Below, one piece after another: positions 38,639 through 48,400 of a stretch of 64,000 nt of DNA. Location of the stretch: positions 62,001 through 126,000 of the forward strand of contig NZ_JZTW01000003.1 of assembly GCF_000962805.1 (NCBI RefSeq), read 5' to 3'. The notes below the pieces were generated by a model. That model saw only the letters and a list, made by a program, of their open reading frames with translations. It was not told where the DNA came from and ran no database searches. Within the stretch, counting starts at the first letter, position 1, and each line of letters opens with the position of its first letter. Source of the stretch: Pseudarthrobacter chlorophenolicus (lineage in GTDB: Bacteria; Actinomycetota; Actinomycetes; Actinomycetales; Micrococcaceae). Both the position numbers and the translations under genes were made by a program.

Positions 38639-39416
38639 CCACGGGCGACCGGAACCGGGCCAGGATCTGCGGCGACGGTTCCAGTCCCAGTTCGGACTGC
38701 AGGAGCGTACGGTACTGCCGCAGGTAGGAATGGGCTGCCGCCACGTTTCCCTCATCGAAACAGACGTCAATGAGGACGGCGTGGACCGATTCACGCAGTG
38801 GTTCAATAGCCACGGCCCGGAGGGCGGCGTCGATCGCTTCCGGGTAGCGGCCCAGCTTCCGCAGCCTGACCGCGAGCGCCTCAAGCGCGTGGAGCTGAAG
38901 TTGCCGCAGCCGTTCCCGCTCCACCAGGAGCCAGTCCTCGTCCCATGCAGGCAGGAGTTCGCCGGTCAGCGGTGAACAGTTGATATCGCCGGCTGCCAGG
39001 TCCATCCCCTGCGACAGCAGCCGGCCGGCCTGGTCCCGGCACTGCTGCAGGTCCACGGTCACCTCCTCCCCCAGCGCCAGCTCGTTCCGCCCGGCGGACA
39101 CCAGCCCGGCCCAGGCCGAACGGATCCGCCACAACGCTGTGCGGAGGCTGCCGTTGGCGTGCTCCGTGCTCGAATCGGCCCAGAGCCGGCCCACCACCGC
39201 GTCGCGGGAACACTTCACGCCGTCCTGCCGCGCGAGCGCCAGGAACGCCAGGACCCGCTGGGCATGCATCGGGAGCCGGACCCGGTCCTCGGCGAGGAAC
39301 AGCGCGAAGCCGTTGAGCAGGTACAGGCGTGCCGGTGCTTCAGCACCTGGAACAGCAGTGGGAAGGGGATCCGGAACGGGATGGCCACCGGTGGCGGGGA
39401 GGAAAGCAGACGACAT
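38583..39416 (-). CDS. BTAD-domain (SARP/AfsR-like) transcriptional regulator
   Basis: 277 aa. An OmpR-like winged helix (LYLLNGFALFLAEDRVRLPMHAQRVLAFLALARQDGVKCSRDAVVGRLWADSSTEHANGSLRTALWRIR) is joined to a bacterial transcriptional activation domain (WLLVERERLRQLQLHALEALAVRLRKLGRYPEAIDAALRAVAIEPLRESVHAVLIDVCFDEGNVAAAHSYLRQYRTLLQSELGLEPSP). This is the minimal SARP layout without an NB-ARC ATPase. It is divergent from the operon at 39.5-48.6 kb, and is its likely activator. Confidence 0.88.
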   Translation of the reverse strand: MSSAFLPATGGHPVPDPLPTAVPGAEAPARLYLLNGFALFLAEDRVRLPMHAQRVLAFLALARQDGVKCSRDAVVGRLWADSSTEHANGSLRTALWRIRSAWAGLVSAGRNELALGEEVTVDLQQCRDQAGRLLSQGMDLAAGDINCSPLTGELLPAWDEDWLLVERERLRQLQLHALEALAVRLRKLGRYPEAIDAALRAVAIEPLRESVHAVLIDVCFDEGNVAAAHSYLRQYRTLLQSELGLEPSPQILARFRSPVATDVRAAPAPAFQPAPAV

Positions 39417-39479
39417 TGAAGGACCCCACGTTCAATCGGACGCAGACCGGTAGGGAGACCTGCCACTGAGGTGGCGATG

Positions 39480-39504
39480 ATCAACATCGCTACGCAATGT
39501 TGAT
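39480..39504. promoter_or_regulatory. Operator-like inverted repeat between the BTAD regulator and its divergent operon
   Basis: ATCAACAT (39480-39487) and ATGTTGAT (39497-39504) are perfect inverted arms separated by 9 bp, giving a 17-bp centre-to-centre distance suited to a dimer on one DNA face. A second palindrome, CCGGAAAG-G-CTTTCCGG, lies just after it (39508-39524). Together they occupy most of the short control region. Confidence 0.6.
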
Positions 39505-39538
39505 GCCCGGAAAGGCTTTCCGGCGGATCATCTCCGCC

Positions 39539-39742
39539 ATGACTGCCGAATACTCCGTGATCGTACTGCGGGCCTGGCGTAACCCACAAGGGTTGATTAT
39601 CCGTGTTTTGACCACCGACGGGACCCGCCGGAATTGGGTAGTTTCCGGAACCGCGGGCCTGGTGGTACTGCTCGAATCCCTCATCGCAGAGCTGGACCCG
39701 CCGCCGGCCGGAAGCGGAGCGGAAGTTACTACAGACGATTGA
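39539..39742 (+). CDS. Small hypothetical protein at the head of the unknown operon
   Basis: 67 aa from the ATG at 39539 (an in-frame ATG at 39497 would give 81 aa but lies in the inverted repeat). The sequence TAEYSVIVLRAWRNPQGLIIRVLTTDG followed by TRRNWVVSGTAGLVVLLESLIAELDPP suggests three beta strands and one helix. No family recognised. No Shine-Dalgarno. It ends 58 bp before the 755-aa protein gene, so it is probably in the same transcript. Confidence 0.55.
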   Translation: MTAEYSVIVLRAWRNPQGLIIRVLTTDGTRRNWVVSGTAGLVVLLESLIAELDPPPAGSGAEVTTDD

Positions 39743-39800
39743 CGCTGGCGCATACAGCCCCGCTCCACCCTGTAATCCCCATCCCCCTAAGGAGGCTGTC

Positions 39801-42068
39801 ATGGACGCCCAGCCAGGCCCAACCAGCGAGGCTCTTTTCTCCGGTCTGTCACTGGCAGATCCTCCCGCTGCCCCGGCCAGCCCCGAGGCCACACCGGAGG
39901 CCGGCCTCAACTCGCCGTTCCCCGCACGGTTCATCTCCGAGGCCTTCGCGCCCGGGGCCGGGGAAGCTGCCACCTTTTTCGCGGAACTGGAGGACGAGGA
40001 CTTCGTCGACTCCCTGGAACAGCTGATCAACGACGCCGCCGCCCACCAGCTCGCTGACCAGCGCAACTGGTCCTCCCTCCCGGCCGAAGCCGATTCGCGT
40101 GCATCTTTGGAGGACTGGATCGAGCCGGTGGCCGCTGAAGCGGAACGGGCCCTCGACGGCTTCGCCGAGCGGCTGGCAGGCTCGGACCTCTACGGCATGC
40201 CCGCCCAGGAGTTCGAGCAGTTGCTGGAGGCCGCGGGCAACCAGGCCCCTCACGGGCTCTCCGGCTATGAGGACTTCCTGGGCGGACTCCTCCGTGCTGG
40301 CAAGAAGCTGGTGGGCGGCGCTGTCAGCCTGGTCAAGAAAGGCATCGCAGCGGTAGGCAAGGTGCTGCCGGTGAACCTGTTGCTGGGCAAGCTCAAAGGC
40401 TTGGTCCGGCCGTTGCTCCGGAGGGTGATCAGCGCCGCCATGAACCGGCTTCCCGCCAGCGTCAGGCCGCTGGCCCGCAAGCTGGCAGCGAAGCTTGGTG
40501 TCTCGGAAGCGGAAGCTGAAGACCATGCCTCGGCCGAGGGGATCGCCGAAGTTTTCGGCCTTGAAGTGGCCTCCCTGCTGTACGCCCCGGAGGCTGAGGA
40601 GGAACTGGGCGAGAACTTCTTCGAGCCGGCACAGTACGAGTCAACAGACTCCCTGGCCGCGCTGGAAACGGCCCGGGCCAGGTTCACGGAGCGGCTGGCC
40701 GCCCTGCCGGACGGCAGCACCCCGGCCGCCGAAATCGAGCAGTTCCTGCCGGCGGTGATGGCCGTCCAGCCACTCATCAAGCTGGGCATCTCCATCATCG
40801 GCCGGCAGCGGGTGGTCAAATTCGTCGCGGACATCCTCGCGAACCTGGCCAAGGGCCTGATCGGTGAGGGCCCGGCAAAGCTGCTGGCCACGCCGGTGGC
40901 TGACCTGGGCCTGAAGGTGTTCGGTTTCGAGACTGAAGCGGACCCGGACCGGATGCGGGCCGCGGAGGCTGTTGCCTCCACTGTGGAAGGCACGGCCCTG
41001 AGGCTCATGGAACTGCCGGAAGCCACTTTCGAGGACCAGCTCCAACTCGCCTCAGCAGTCCAGGAGGCGTTCGTGGAGGCGGCGGCCGCGTACCTCCCGG
41101 ACAGGGTGCTTCACCAGGAATTGCCGGAACGCGAAACTGCCGGCGAGGGCGGCGTGTGGATCCTGATGCCACGCACCGCCAAGCCCCGCTACCGGTTCCG
41201 CAAATACACCCGCGTGTTCGCGGTTCCCATCACCCGGCAGGCGGCCCGGGCCATCCGCTGGTCCGATGGCGGCACCCTGGAAGGGCACCTGCTGGACCGC
41301 GGCGTCCGGCGCTGGCCGCTGGAGGCCGAGGTGGACCTCTACGAGGCCATCCCCGGCACCCAGTTCGGGCACTTCACCCAAGACGAATCCACTGATGAGG
41401 CGCTTGGGGCCGACAGCAGCGAGTTCCAGCTGCTGACACCCGAGATCGCCGGGCTGCTGCTCCGGGAACCTGCGCTGGGACGTCCGGGCTTAGGCGGCAT
41501 GGCCACCGGTGGCCTGGGCGCCGCCGGACATGGACGGCCCCGGCCGCAGGTGGGCCGCCGGTACTTCCGTATCCGGTCAACCGCGCTGAACCGGATCAGC
41601 CGGGCCAAGCGGCTGGCACGCCGGTTGCATGTGGTGATGGAGCCTTCCAAGCGGCGGCTGCGGGTCCAGCTCCGGCTGTCCGAACGGCAGGCCCAGCAGG
41701 TACTGGCCCTGCTGCAGCCATCTTCCCCATCCGCCCGGCGGGACCTCCCCTCCGTGCTGGCCGCCCTGCGCGGCCTCTACGAAAGCCGGCTGCCGCTGCT
41801 TCTCGCGTCCCGCCTGGTGCGGCACCAGCTGGCCAAGGACGCAGCCGAGGCCTCCGCCCCGGTGGATGCGCTGCTCAAGGCGCTGGCGGCGTCGTTGTCC
41901 AGGTTCCTCAGCCAGCGGTCCGCCCAACTGGCGGCCGCGGTGGCAGAACCGGCCCACGGCGTGACCATCACGGCCACGTTCCATGACATCACCCGGGACA
42001 AGATCGGCGGCGCCGTCCAGCCGCCGGACGTGAGCGTTCATGCGGGGTGGAAGACCAGTGCCCTATGA
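39801..42068 (+). CDS. Unknown 755-aa protein with amphipathic helical core
   Basis: Not recognised. No signal peptide. Features in order: a Pro/Ala-rich head, an acidic segment FFAELEDEDFVDSLEQLIND (about 55-75), a strongly amphipathic basic/hydrophobic stretch LLRAGKKLVGGAVSLVKKGIAAVGKVLPVNLLLGKLKGLVRPLLRRVISAAMNRL (about 163-217), helical middle, then IRWSDGGTLEGHLLDRGV (about 490) and a basic C-terminal part with RYFRIRSTALNRISRAKRLARRLHV and Ala/Leu helices. The amphipathic region could insert in or lie on a membrane. AAGGAGG 6 nt before the ATG indicates strong translation. The next gene overlaps its end. Confidence 0.8.
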   Translation: MDAQPGPTSEALFSGLSLADPPAAPASPEATPEAGLNSPFPARFISEAFAPGAGEAATFFAELEDEDFVDSLEQLINDAAAHQLADQRNWSSLPAEADSRASLEDWIEPVAAEAERALDGFAERLAGSDLYGMPAQEFEQLLEAAGNQAPHGLSGYEDFLGGLLRAGKKLVGGAVSLVKKGIAAVGKVLPVNLLLGKLKGLVRPLLRRVISAAMNRLPASVRPLARKLAAKLGVSEAEAEDHASAEGIAEVFGLEVASLLYAPEAEEELGENFFEPAQYESTDSLAALETARARFTERLAALPDGSTPAAEIEQFLPAVMAVQPLIKLGISIIGRQRVVKFVADILANLAKGLIGEGPAKLLATPVADLGLKVFGFETEADPDRMRAAEAVASTVEGTALRLMELPEATFEDQLQLASAVQEAFVEAAAAYLPDRVLHQELPERETAGEGGVWILMPRTAKPRYRFRKYTRVFAVPITRQAARAIRWSDGGTLEGHLLDRGVRRWPLEAEVDLYEAIPGTQFGHFTQDESTDEALGADSSEFQLLTPEIAGLLLREPALGRPGLGGMATGGLGAAGHGRPRPQVGRRYFRIRSTALNRISRAKRLARRLHVVMEPSKRRLRVQLRLSERQAQQVLALLQPSSPSARRDLPSVLAALRGLYESRLPLLLASRLVRHQLAKDAAEASAPVDALLKALAASLSRFLSQRSAQLAAAVAEPAHGVTITATFHDITRDKIGGAVQPPDVSVHAGWKTSAL

Positions 42069-43356
42069 CACCCGGCCGCACGGCTACCGCGCAGACGGCT
42101 TCGGAACCGAAAAGGACGCCCTGGCCCTGGAGGTGCGGCACTGGCAGCGCGCCAGCTCCGCGCTGACGGACCTTGAAGTCCTCGCCTCCGCGGCGGCCTG
42201 GCAGGCGCTCGAAAGCTACATGGGCCTCAGCCTCCGCTCCAGCCTGCGGGCCGTGGCCACCGGCGTGGCCGCCGAAGCCGGTGCGCTCGGCTCCCGCCTG
42301 GCCACGGCTTCGGACCCCGGCGACCTGGCGGCGGTCCGCGAATCACTGCTGCGGTTGCGGCGCCGGTATGAGCAGGTGGAAACCGTCCTGGACTTCTATG
42401 GCGACGCCGTCAACACCAGGACCAGCCCCCGGCTTGGCGCTGTGCTGCGCGGGCTCGATGCCCTCGCAGTGGACAGCATGGACAGGGTGCTGCGGCCGCT
42501 GGGAATGGCTGCCCCGCCGGTCCTGACATACCTGGACAAGGGGCTTGGGGCGTCCATCCTCCGCTCCGGCGCCAGGCTCTGGGACGCGTCACTCTCACCG
42601 GTGGCAGCCATCAAGATCACCCGCCACAACCTGTGGCGGCCCACGTCCCTGGTCCACGAAACCGGACATCAGGTGGCGCACATGACCGGCTGGACCGCCG
42701 AACTGGGGGCCGCGCTGTACGAGCGGATGGCCCCGGTTTCGGTCCTGGCCGCCGAGAGCTGGCGCAGCTGGGCGAGCGAGGTGGCCGCCGACGTCTATGC
42801 CTTCGCCCTGCTGGGCTACGCACCGCTGCCAGCCCTGGCCACCGTGGTGGACGGTCCCAGCAGCAAGGTCTTCCGGATGTCCATCGGCGATCCGCATCCG
42901 TTCGGCTGGGTGCGGGTGCTGTTCAACGCCGGGCTGTGCCGGTCCTGGTTCGGGCCCGGCCCGTGGGACGGCATTGCCCGCTCCTGGATGCTCCGCCATC
43001 CGCTATCCCGCGCCTCCAAGGACGTCCAGGCGATCAGCAGGGCCAGCGTAGCCAGCCTCCCCGCGCTGGTGGACGTCTGCACGCGGATCCCGCTGCGGGC
43101 CTTCGGCGGCGCGCCGCTTGCCTCGATCGCGGACCCGCGCGCCGTGGCGCCGGCAGAGCTTGCCCGCCTCGCTGAGCGGGCCGGCGCCTCCCTGTACACG
43201 TCCACGTACCTGCAGCGGCTGGAGGCGATGCGCGTGCTCGCCTGGACCGTCGTCAACGGCCAGGCACTGCATAACGGCCAGTCCGCGCCAACGTCCGACG
43301 ACGGCGTCGAACTTTGGCTTCGAAGGATCGGCGGCGCTGCGGCCGCCGCAGCCTGA
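42040..43356 (+). CDS. Putative zinc metalloprotease (HExxH) of the unknown operon
   Basis: 438 aa from the ATG at 42040; a GTG at 42058 with GGTGGAAG upstream is an alternative start. The segment WRPTSLVHETGHQVAHMTGW (His near residue 206) is an HExxH zinc site, and EVAADVYAFALLGYAPLPAL (Glu near 247) is a plausible third ligand in gluzincin spacing. The rest is mainly helical and unfamiliar. No signal peptide or membrane span. It overlaps the preceding gene by 29 bp, so the two are translationally coupled. Protease activity is inferred from the motif only. Confidence 0.75.
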   Translation: MRGGRPVPYDTRPHGYRADGFGTEKDALALEVRHWQRASSALTDLEVLASAAAWQALESYMGLSLRSSLRAVATGVAAEAGALGSRLATASDPGDLAAVRESLLRLRRRYEQVETVLDFYGDAVNTRTSPRLGAVLRGLDALAVDSMDRVLRPLGMAAPPVLTYLDKGLGASILRSGARLWDASLSPVAAIKITRHNLWRPTSLVHETGHQVAHMTGWTAELGAALYERMAPVSVLAAESWRSWASEVAADVYAFALLGYAPLPALATVVDGPSSKVFRMSIGDPHPFGWVRVLFNAGLCRSWFGPGPWDGIARSWMLRHPLSRASKDVQAISRASVASLPALVDVCTRIPLRAFGGAPLASIADPRAVAPAELARLAERAGASLYTSTYLQRLEAMRVLAWTVVNGQALHNGQSAPTSDDGVELWLRRIGGAAAAAA

Positions 43357-43398
43357 CCCACCACAGGGGCAAACAGCAGCAAGGAAAGGAGCGCCGTC

Positions 43399-44121
43399 AT
43401 GGCACAGGAGGAGACGGGCAACGCCCGGACATCAGGCCGCGCGTCGGCCAAGACCACCCAGTCGAGCCAGGCCAGCGAAGCGGCCGGCGCCGCTGACGCC
43501 CAGGCTGCTGCCGAGGAGCTCACCCTGGTGGTGGCCAAGGCGCTCGGCGAACAGATGGGCGCCGTGATGCGGGAGGTCTTCGCCGAACAGCGCAGCCTCT
43601 TCGCTGCTCAGGCGGAGCTGCGGGAGGCCGACTATGTGCTGGTGAGGCACATGGTGGAGGAACAGCAGGCGCGCCGGGAGAAGGACGCCGAGCTGCTGAA
43701 GAAGATCGACAGGCAGGCTGAGGCCAAGCCGCCGGGCCCGGTGGGAGGACGCAGGATCGACGCCGATCCCGGCCAGCTCCTCCTGGGGCTGCAGTTCAAC
43801 GCGCTCAGCAACGTCCTGGGCAGCCGCAAACGCACCCGGAACGGCCGTGACGGATCCATCCTCGAACCGCCCGAAATCACCAAAGTTGGCGCCGCGTCCT
43901 CCCCCACGGCGGTCCGCTACCGGATGACATTCAAGGGCCCGTTGCCCTCCGGCTCGGCGACGGTGGGCATCCAGTACCTGGACAACACCCCCCGGGACCT
44001 GGTCCAGGTTGGTGCGCTGCAGAACAACGGCCTCGACCTGAAATCGGACAAGGTCCAGTACGTGGAACTGCTGGACGGCCGTGCCCTGCCCATCGCGTTT
44101 GGCATCCCCTACCGGCGCTGA
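43399..44121 (+). CDS. Unknown 240-aa protein: helical head, beta-rich tail
   Basis: Not recognised. Residues 1-45 are Ala/Ser/Thr-rich and likely disordered; about 45-110 form a long helix or coiled coil (VVAKALGEQMGAVMREVFAEQRSLFAAQAEL ... EEQQARREKDAELLKKIDRQAE). Residues 130-240 look beta-rich (VRYRMTFKGPLPSGSATVGIQYLDNTPRDLVQVGAL ... YVELLDGRALPIAFGIPYRR). The arrangement suits an adaptor or structural protein. AAGGAAAGGAG precedes the ATG. Confidence 0.75.
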   Translation: MAQEETGNARTSGRASAKTTQSSQASEAAGAADAQAAAEELTLVVAKALGEQMGAVMREVFAEQRSLFAAQAELREADYVLVRHMVEEQQARREKDAELLKKIDRQAEAKPPGPVGGRRIDADPGQLLLGLQFNALSNVLGSRKRTRNGRDGSILEPPEITKVGAASSPTAVRYRMTFKGPLPSGSATVGIQYLDNTPRDLVQVGALQNNGLDLKSDKVQYVELLDGRALPIAFGIPYRR

Positions 44122-44148
44122 ATTCACGAATCGTTTTGGAGGCTCACG

Positions 44149-45468
44149 ATGTTCCGTACGCTAGCCAGGCTGGTTGTCGATCCCACCCTGCTGAACCCCG
44201 CTGCCACGCCCAACCCGGACGTGGTGTTCGCCCACAACCCGCGGCAGCTCAGCCGCTGGCTGGAAGAGGTGTTCGCGGTGAACGGCGTGGTCAAGTACTT
44301 TCCAAACCCCGGCCCCACGCTGACCGCCACCACCGGGCAACAGGCCGTCATTGACGCCCTGAAGATGCCGCCGCTGCTGCTGGGCGCCTATCCCAGTGCC
44401 ATCACCCAGGGCACCAGCATCCCGCCGGGCTACAACGTGCCGCCGCTGCTGGGCACCACCCAGCCGCTGCCGTGGGACCACCTGATCTACGCGTTCCTGC
44501 TGGAGAACACGGGCATCGTGGAAATCCTGGGTGAGGTGGTGCGGCGTTACAAGGTGGGCGAAACGCTGGCACCGCCGTCGGTCCAGACCCTGGTGTGGGC
44601 GCGGAACACCGAGGAGCTGTTTTTCCGCGACCCGCCGGCCTTCCACATCCTGGGGGTCACCAGCCAGCTGCGCCCCGACGCCCGGGTGAACCGCCGCAAC
44701 GCGTACTGGCGCATGTTCGGCCGGGACCTGTCCCACGCGCCGCTTGCCACACCGCTGGGCAGCGCCCTGGAGGGGCAGCCATGGAAGAAGGACGTGGGAG
44801 CCGGCAGCAACGCCCGGTTCTTCGACATCTGGGAAGAGCTGCTGCGGCAGGTGTGGCAGGGCATCCTGAACGACCGGAACCAGGGAGGCCCCAACGCCAC
44901 GGACCGCTCCTACATCGCCTATCTCTGCCAGTCCCTCTCGGAGATGCTGACCATGCGCCGGCGCGGCGGGATGCTGGCGCAGGAGGAGTTCGCCTATGTC
45001 TGCATGCTCAACTGGATGCACCTGACCGTGGAGTACGAGACTCCAGTAGTGAAGGACCTCAAAGCGGAGGCAGGCGTCAACGGCAACCCGGCGGACCGGC
45101 TGGCGGCCATCGGAGCCAGGGTGGGGATCAACCCGCCACGCGAAACCCGGGAACTGTTCGAACTTGCGGGCCTGCTCTCACCGCTGATGTGGTTCATCGA
45201 AAACGGTGCCTTCAACGACGAATCGGACGCAGAGATGCTGTACCACTCCAACATGGTGCCCAACCCGGTGGTTGCCGACGCCATGATCCGCATCATCGAC
45301 CTGTGGCAGTCCGCCACCGGGACCAGGATCAAAGACCCCACGGTGGTGTCGGTCAGCCCTGACGCCAAGCGCCCTGCCCAACCGCTGCGGCTGCCCGAAC
45401 CAACTCCCGCGGCTTCGGCACCGGTGTTCGCCCCGGCCCCGAGCAACGGCACCAAGGCCACGGTCTAG
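44149..45468 (+). CDS. Unknown 439-aa, mainly helical protein
   Basis: Not recognised. No signal peptide or clear membrane span. Conserved-looking blocks: FAHNPRQLSRWLEEVFAVNGVVKYFP, PWDHLIYAFLLENTGIVEILGEVVRRYKVGETL, WARNTEELFFRDPPAFHILGVTSQLRPDARVNRRNAYWRMFGRDL and PRETRELFELAGLLSPLMWFIENGAFND. A Pro/Ala-rich tail ends the protein. TTGGAGG precedes the ATG, 27 bp after the previous stop. The order suggests a folded, soluble protein working with its neighbours. Confidence 0.75.
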   Translation: MFRTLARLVVDPTLLNPAATPNPDVVFAHNPRQLSRWLEEVFAVNGVVKYFPNPGPTLTATTGQQAVIDALKMPPLLLGAYPSAITQGTSIPPGYNVPPLLGTTQPLPWDHLIYAFLLENTGIVEILGEVVRRYKVGETLAPPSVQTLVWARNTEELFFRDPPAFHILGVTSQLRPDARVNRRNAYWRMFGRDLSHAPLATPLGSALEGQPWKKDVGAGSNARFFDIWEELLRQVWQGILNDRNQGGPNATDRSYIAYLCQSLSEMLTMRRRGGMLAQEEFAYVCMLNWMHLTVEYETPVVKDLKAEAGVNGNPADRLAAIGARVGINPPRETRELFELAGLLSPLMWFIENGAFNDESDAEMLYHSNMVPNPVVADAMIRIIDLWQSATGTRIKDPTVVSVSPDAKRPAQPLRLPEPTPAASAPVFAPAPSNGTKATV

Positions 45469-45486
45469 GACCAGGGAGGCCAGGTC

Positions 45487-48400
45487 ATGGAGGACTACAG
45501 TGTGGCGCAGTTGTTCGCCATCAACGGCAACGGCGAGGCGCATCAGGAACATCCCGGCTGGCCCGTGAAACAGGACGTCTTTTCGCTCCAGGGCCACCCG
45601 GACAACGGCGCGGGGTTCACTGAGGACTTCAGCGCCGAAGGTGGCGCCGGGGACCAGGGCGAAGACTTCGGCGCCGATGGTGGTGCCGCTGAAACGGGGT
45701 GGCCCGGGACAGCCGAGGATTACGACAACCTGTCCTGGGGCGGCCACGAGGACCTCGCTTTCCAGCAATGGGCCGGAGCGCCGGACCTGCAGGAAGGCCA
45801 GTCCGACGGCGGCGCCAGCACCTGGGAGGTCCAGGAGGACTTCGCTGCCGGCAGCCCCGGGCCGGACACCGAAACTGGCGCGGCCCCCGCACCCGGGGCG
45901 TACTTCGAAGACCAGCCCGGCACGATGCCGCCGGGCCGCCTGGTGGTTGACCGGCTGCCACTGCTCCGCATCCACAGGGGTACGGCCCCGGACCTGCTCC
46001 TCAAATGGAACAGCATGCCGCAGGGCACCACGGCCGTGGACGTGGTGGTCCACCTGCACGGCTACTCCGGCCGGCGGGCTGCGATGAGCATCATCCGGGA
46101 CAAGGAACCTGCCAGCGGACTCGACTTCGCAGACCCCGAGCAGCCCGTAACGGCAGGCCGCACCACCCCAACCCTGGCGGTCCTCCCCCGCGGCCACTAC
46201 TTCGGCGGCAACAGCGGCTCCGGCTACTCCTTCCCCGCGCTCACCAAGGCGGGCGCACTCCAGCAGCTGGTGGCCACGGCCATCGACGCCTTCAACAAGC
46301 AGACAGGATCCAACGCCAGCCAGGGGAAGCTGATCATCACCGCGCACTCCGGCGGCGGAGCACCGCTGATGGCCATCCTGCGGCACACGGACCCGGACGA
46401 GGTCCACACCTTCGACGCGCTCTACTCCGACCCGTCGGCGCTGATTGCGTGGGCCCGACGCCGGGTGGCGGCCGGGAGCGGTGCGCTGCGGGTGGTCTTC
46501 CGGCCGGGTGAGCCCACGGCACGGAACAGCGAGCGCGTGGCAAAGTCGCTGAAGGCCCTCGGCGCCGGGGCGCCGTTCCGGGTGGAATCCACCAAGGTGC
46601 CGCACAACGACATCCCGAAGAAGTTCGGCTGGCGCCTGCTGGCGGACCCGTCCGCCGCCCTGCCGGGAACCACCGCCCGGGAAGCCGAAGCGGACGGCGA
46701 GGACCTGTACTTCGCCGAAACCGGGTGGCGGTTCGGCGAAGACAGCGCCGCGGAAGCGGACCCGGGCGAGGCCTACGACGCCGGAGCGTCCTTCGAGGAG
46801 GAGGCGGGCGCCGTCGGGCAGTCCAGTGCCCCTCGGGATGAAGCGGAACCGGCGGCCACCGAAAGCGGCGACGGCCTTGCCGAAGACAGTTACGGCGAGG
46901 ACAGTAACGGCGAATCGCCCGGCCAGGAAGCCGGCGAGGCCGAGGCCGGCGAATGGCAGCTGGCCGCCGAACAGTCCGAGGCCCAGGACATCGGCGAGCA
47001 TGAGGTCTTCCCGTCCGGCGCCTCGCTGGGCACCACTTCCGGCCGCACCGGCGAGGGCGAGGAGCACTGGGACCCCAACAACACCGGCCTGCCCCTGTAC
47101 GAGACGGGACCGGCGCTGCGGAGCAGGAAACTCTCCCCCAACTTCACCGTGGGTGAGCTCGTGTTCAGCGGAAACCAGTATGCGGAGAAGGCACGCATCT
47201 CCCCCGTCCTGGTGGCGGCCCTGCAGAAGCTGCGGGACAGGGTTGGCCGGCCGGTGCGGATCACGTCCGGCTACCGGTCCTGGGAACGCAACGTGGCTGT
47301 CTACCGCAACGCAAAACCACCGAAGAAGCCAACCCTCAGCAGGCACTGCAGCGGGCAGGCGGCGGACGTGACGGTGGCCGGAATGTCCGGGCTGGACATC
47401 GCCAAGGCCGCCGTGGACGTCCTGGGCGACGGGATCGGCGTCGGGATCGGGGCGGGCTTTGCCCACATCGATGTACGCGGCAAGTGGACGGCCTGGACGT
47501 ACCTCTCCGGCTCCGCCGGCGCCGCGGCCGTGGCGGCCATCAACGCACACCGGACTGCCCGGAAGGCAGCACCCGCGCCGCAGCCCGCGCCGCAGTCGTC
47601 GGACCGGGCCGCCGGGCGGGTGGTCCGTGGCACGTTCGTCCGCTGTGCAACCGGTGCACAGCCGGGGGCCCGGGCCATGGCCGATCAGTGGAAGCGCCTG
47701 ACCGGCCGGCAGGCCGGCACCTTCAACTGCCGCAAGACCGAGGCCGGCACCCCGTCCCTGCACGGCGAGGGCCGCTCCGTGGATTTGTATGCCCGGGTGG
47801 ACCGGCCAGCCGAGAAAGCCCAGGCCGAAGCCTACGTGGCGTGGATGCAGAGCAACGCCGTGGAACTTCAGGTGGCCTACATCATCTGGAACCACAACCA
47901 GTGGAGCTGGGCCCGCCGCGCCGACGGCTGGCGCCCCTACACCCAGCCGAACAAGCACACCGACCACATCCATGTGGACCTCAGCTGGGAGGGTGCCCGC
48001 AACCCCAGCCCGCTGTTCGGCTCCGGCGTTCCCGGGCTGGGCGGCGGACCTTCGCCGGCACCGCAGCCGCCAGTTCCACCGAATCCTGCGCCCCCGAATC
48101 CAGCCCCAAAGCCCGGCGGCAACGTCCCGGCGCATGTCCGCGACTTCGTCAACCGGTACGGCCTCCAAGCCCGGCGCGGCGAGCAGGCCAGCGGCGTGCC
48201 GTGGCTGGTGACGCTGGGGCAGGCGGCGCTGGAATCGGGCTGGGGCAAGAAGGCGCCCCGGTTCAACTTCTTCGGCATCAAGGCGAAGGACACCATCCCG
48301 GAATCCCAGCGCCAGCTGCTGCAGACGCGGGAAGTGCTGGGCCATCCGAACGGCAAGTTCCCGCAGGTCATCTCGGTGACGCAGCGGCCGGACGGGAAGT

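Noticed and set aside
45178..48345. A very long minus-strand open frame (over 1000 codons) opposite the multi-domain hydrolase
   Set aside because: It lies wholly antisense to genes with clear motifs and ribosome sites. It is Gly/Arg/Ala/Val-rich with no recognisable domain; this is a high-GC codon-shadow effect.
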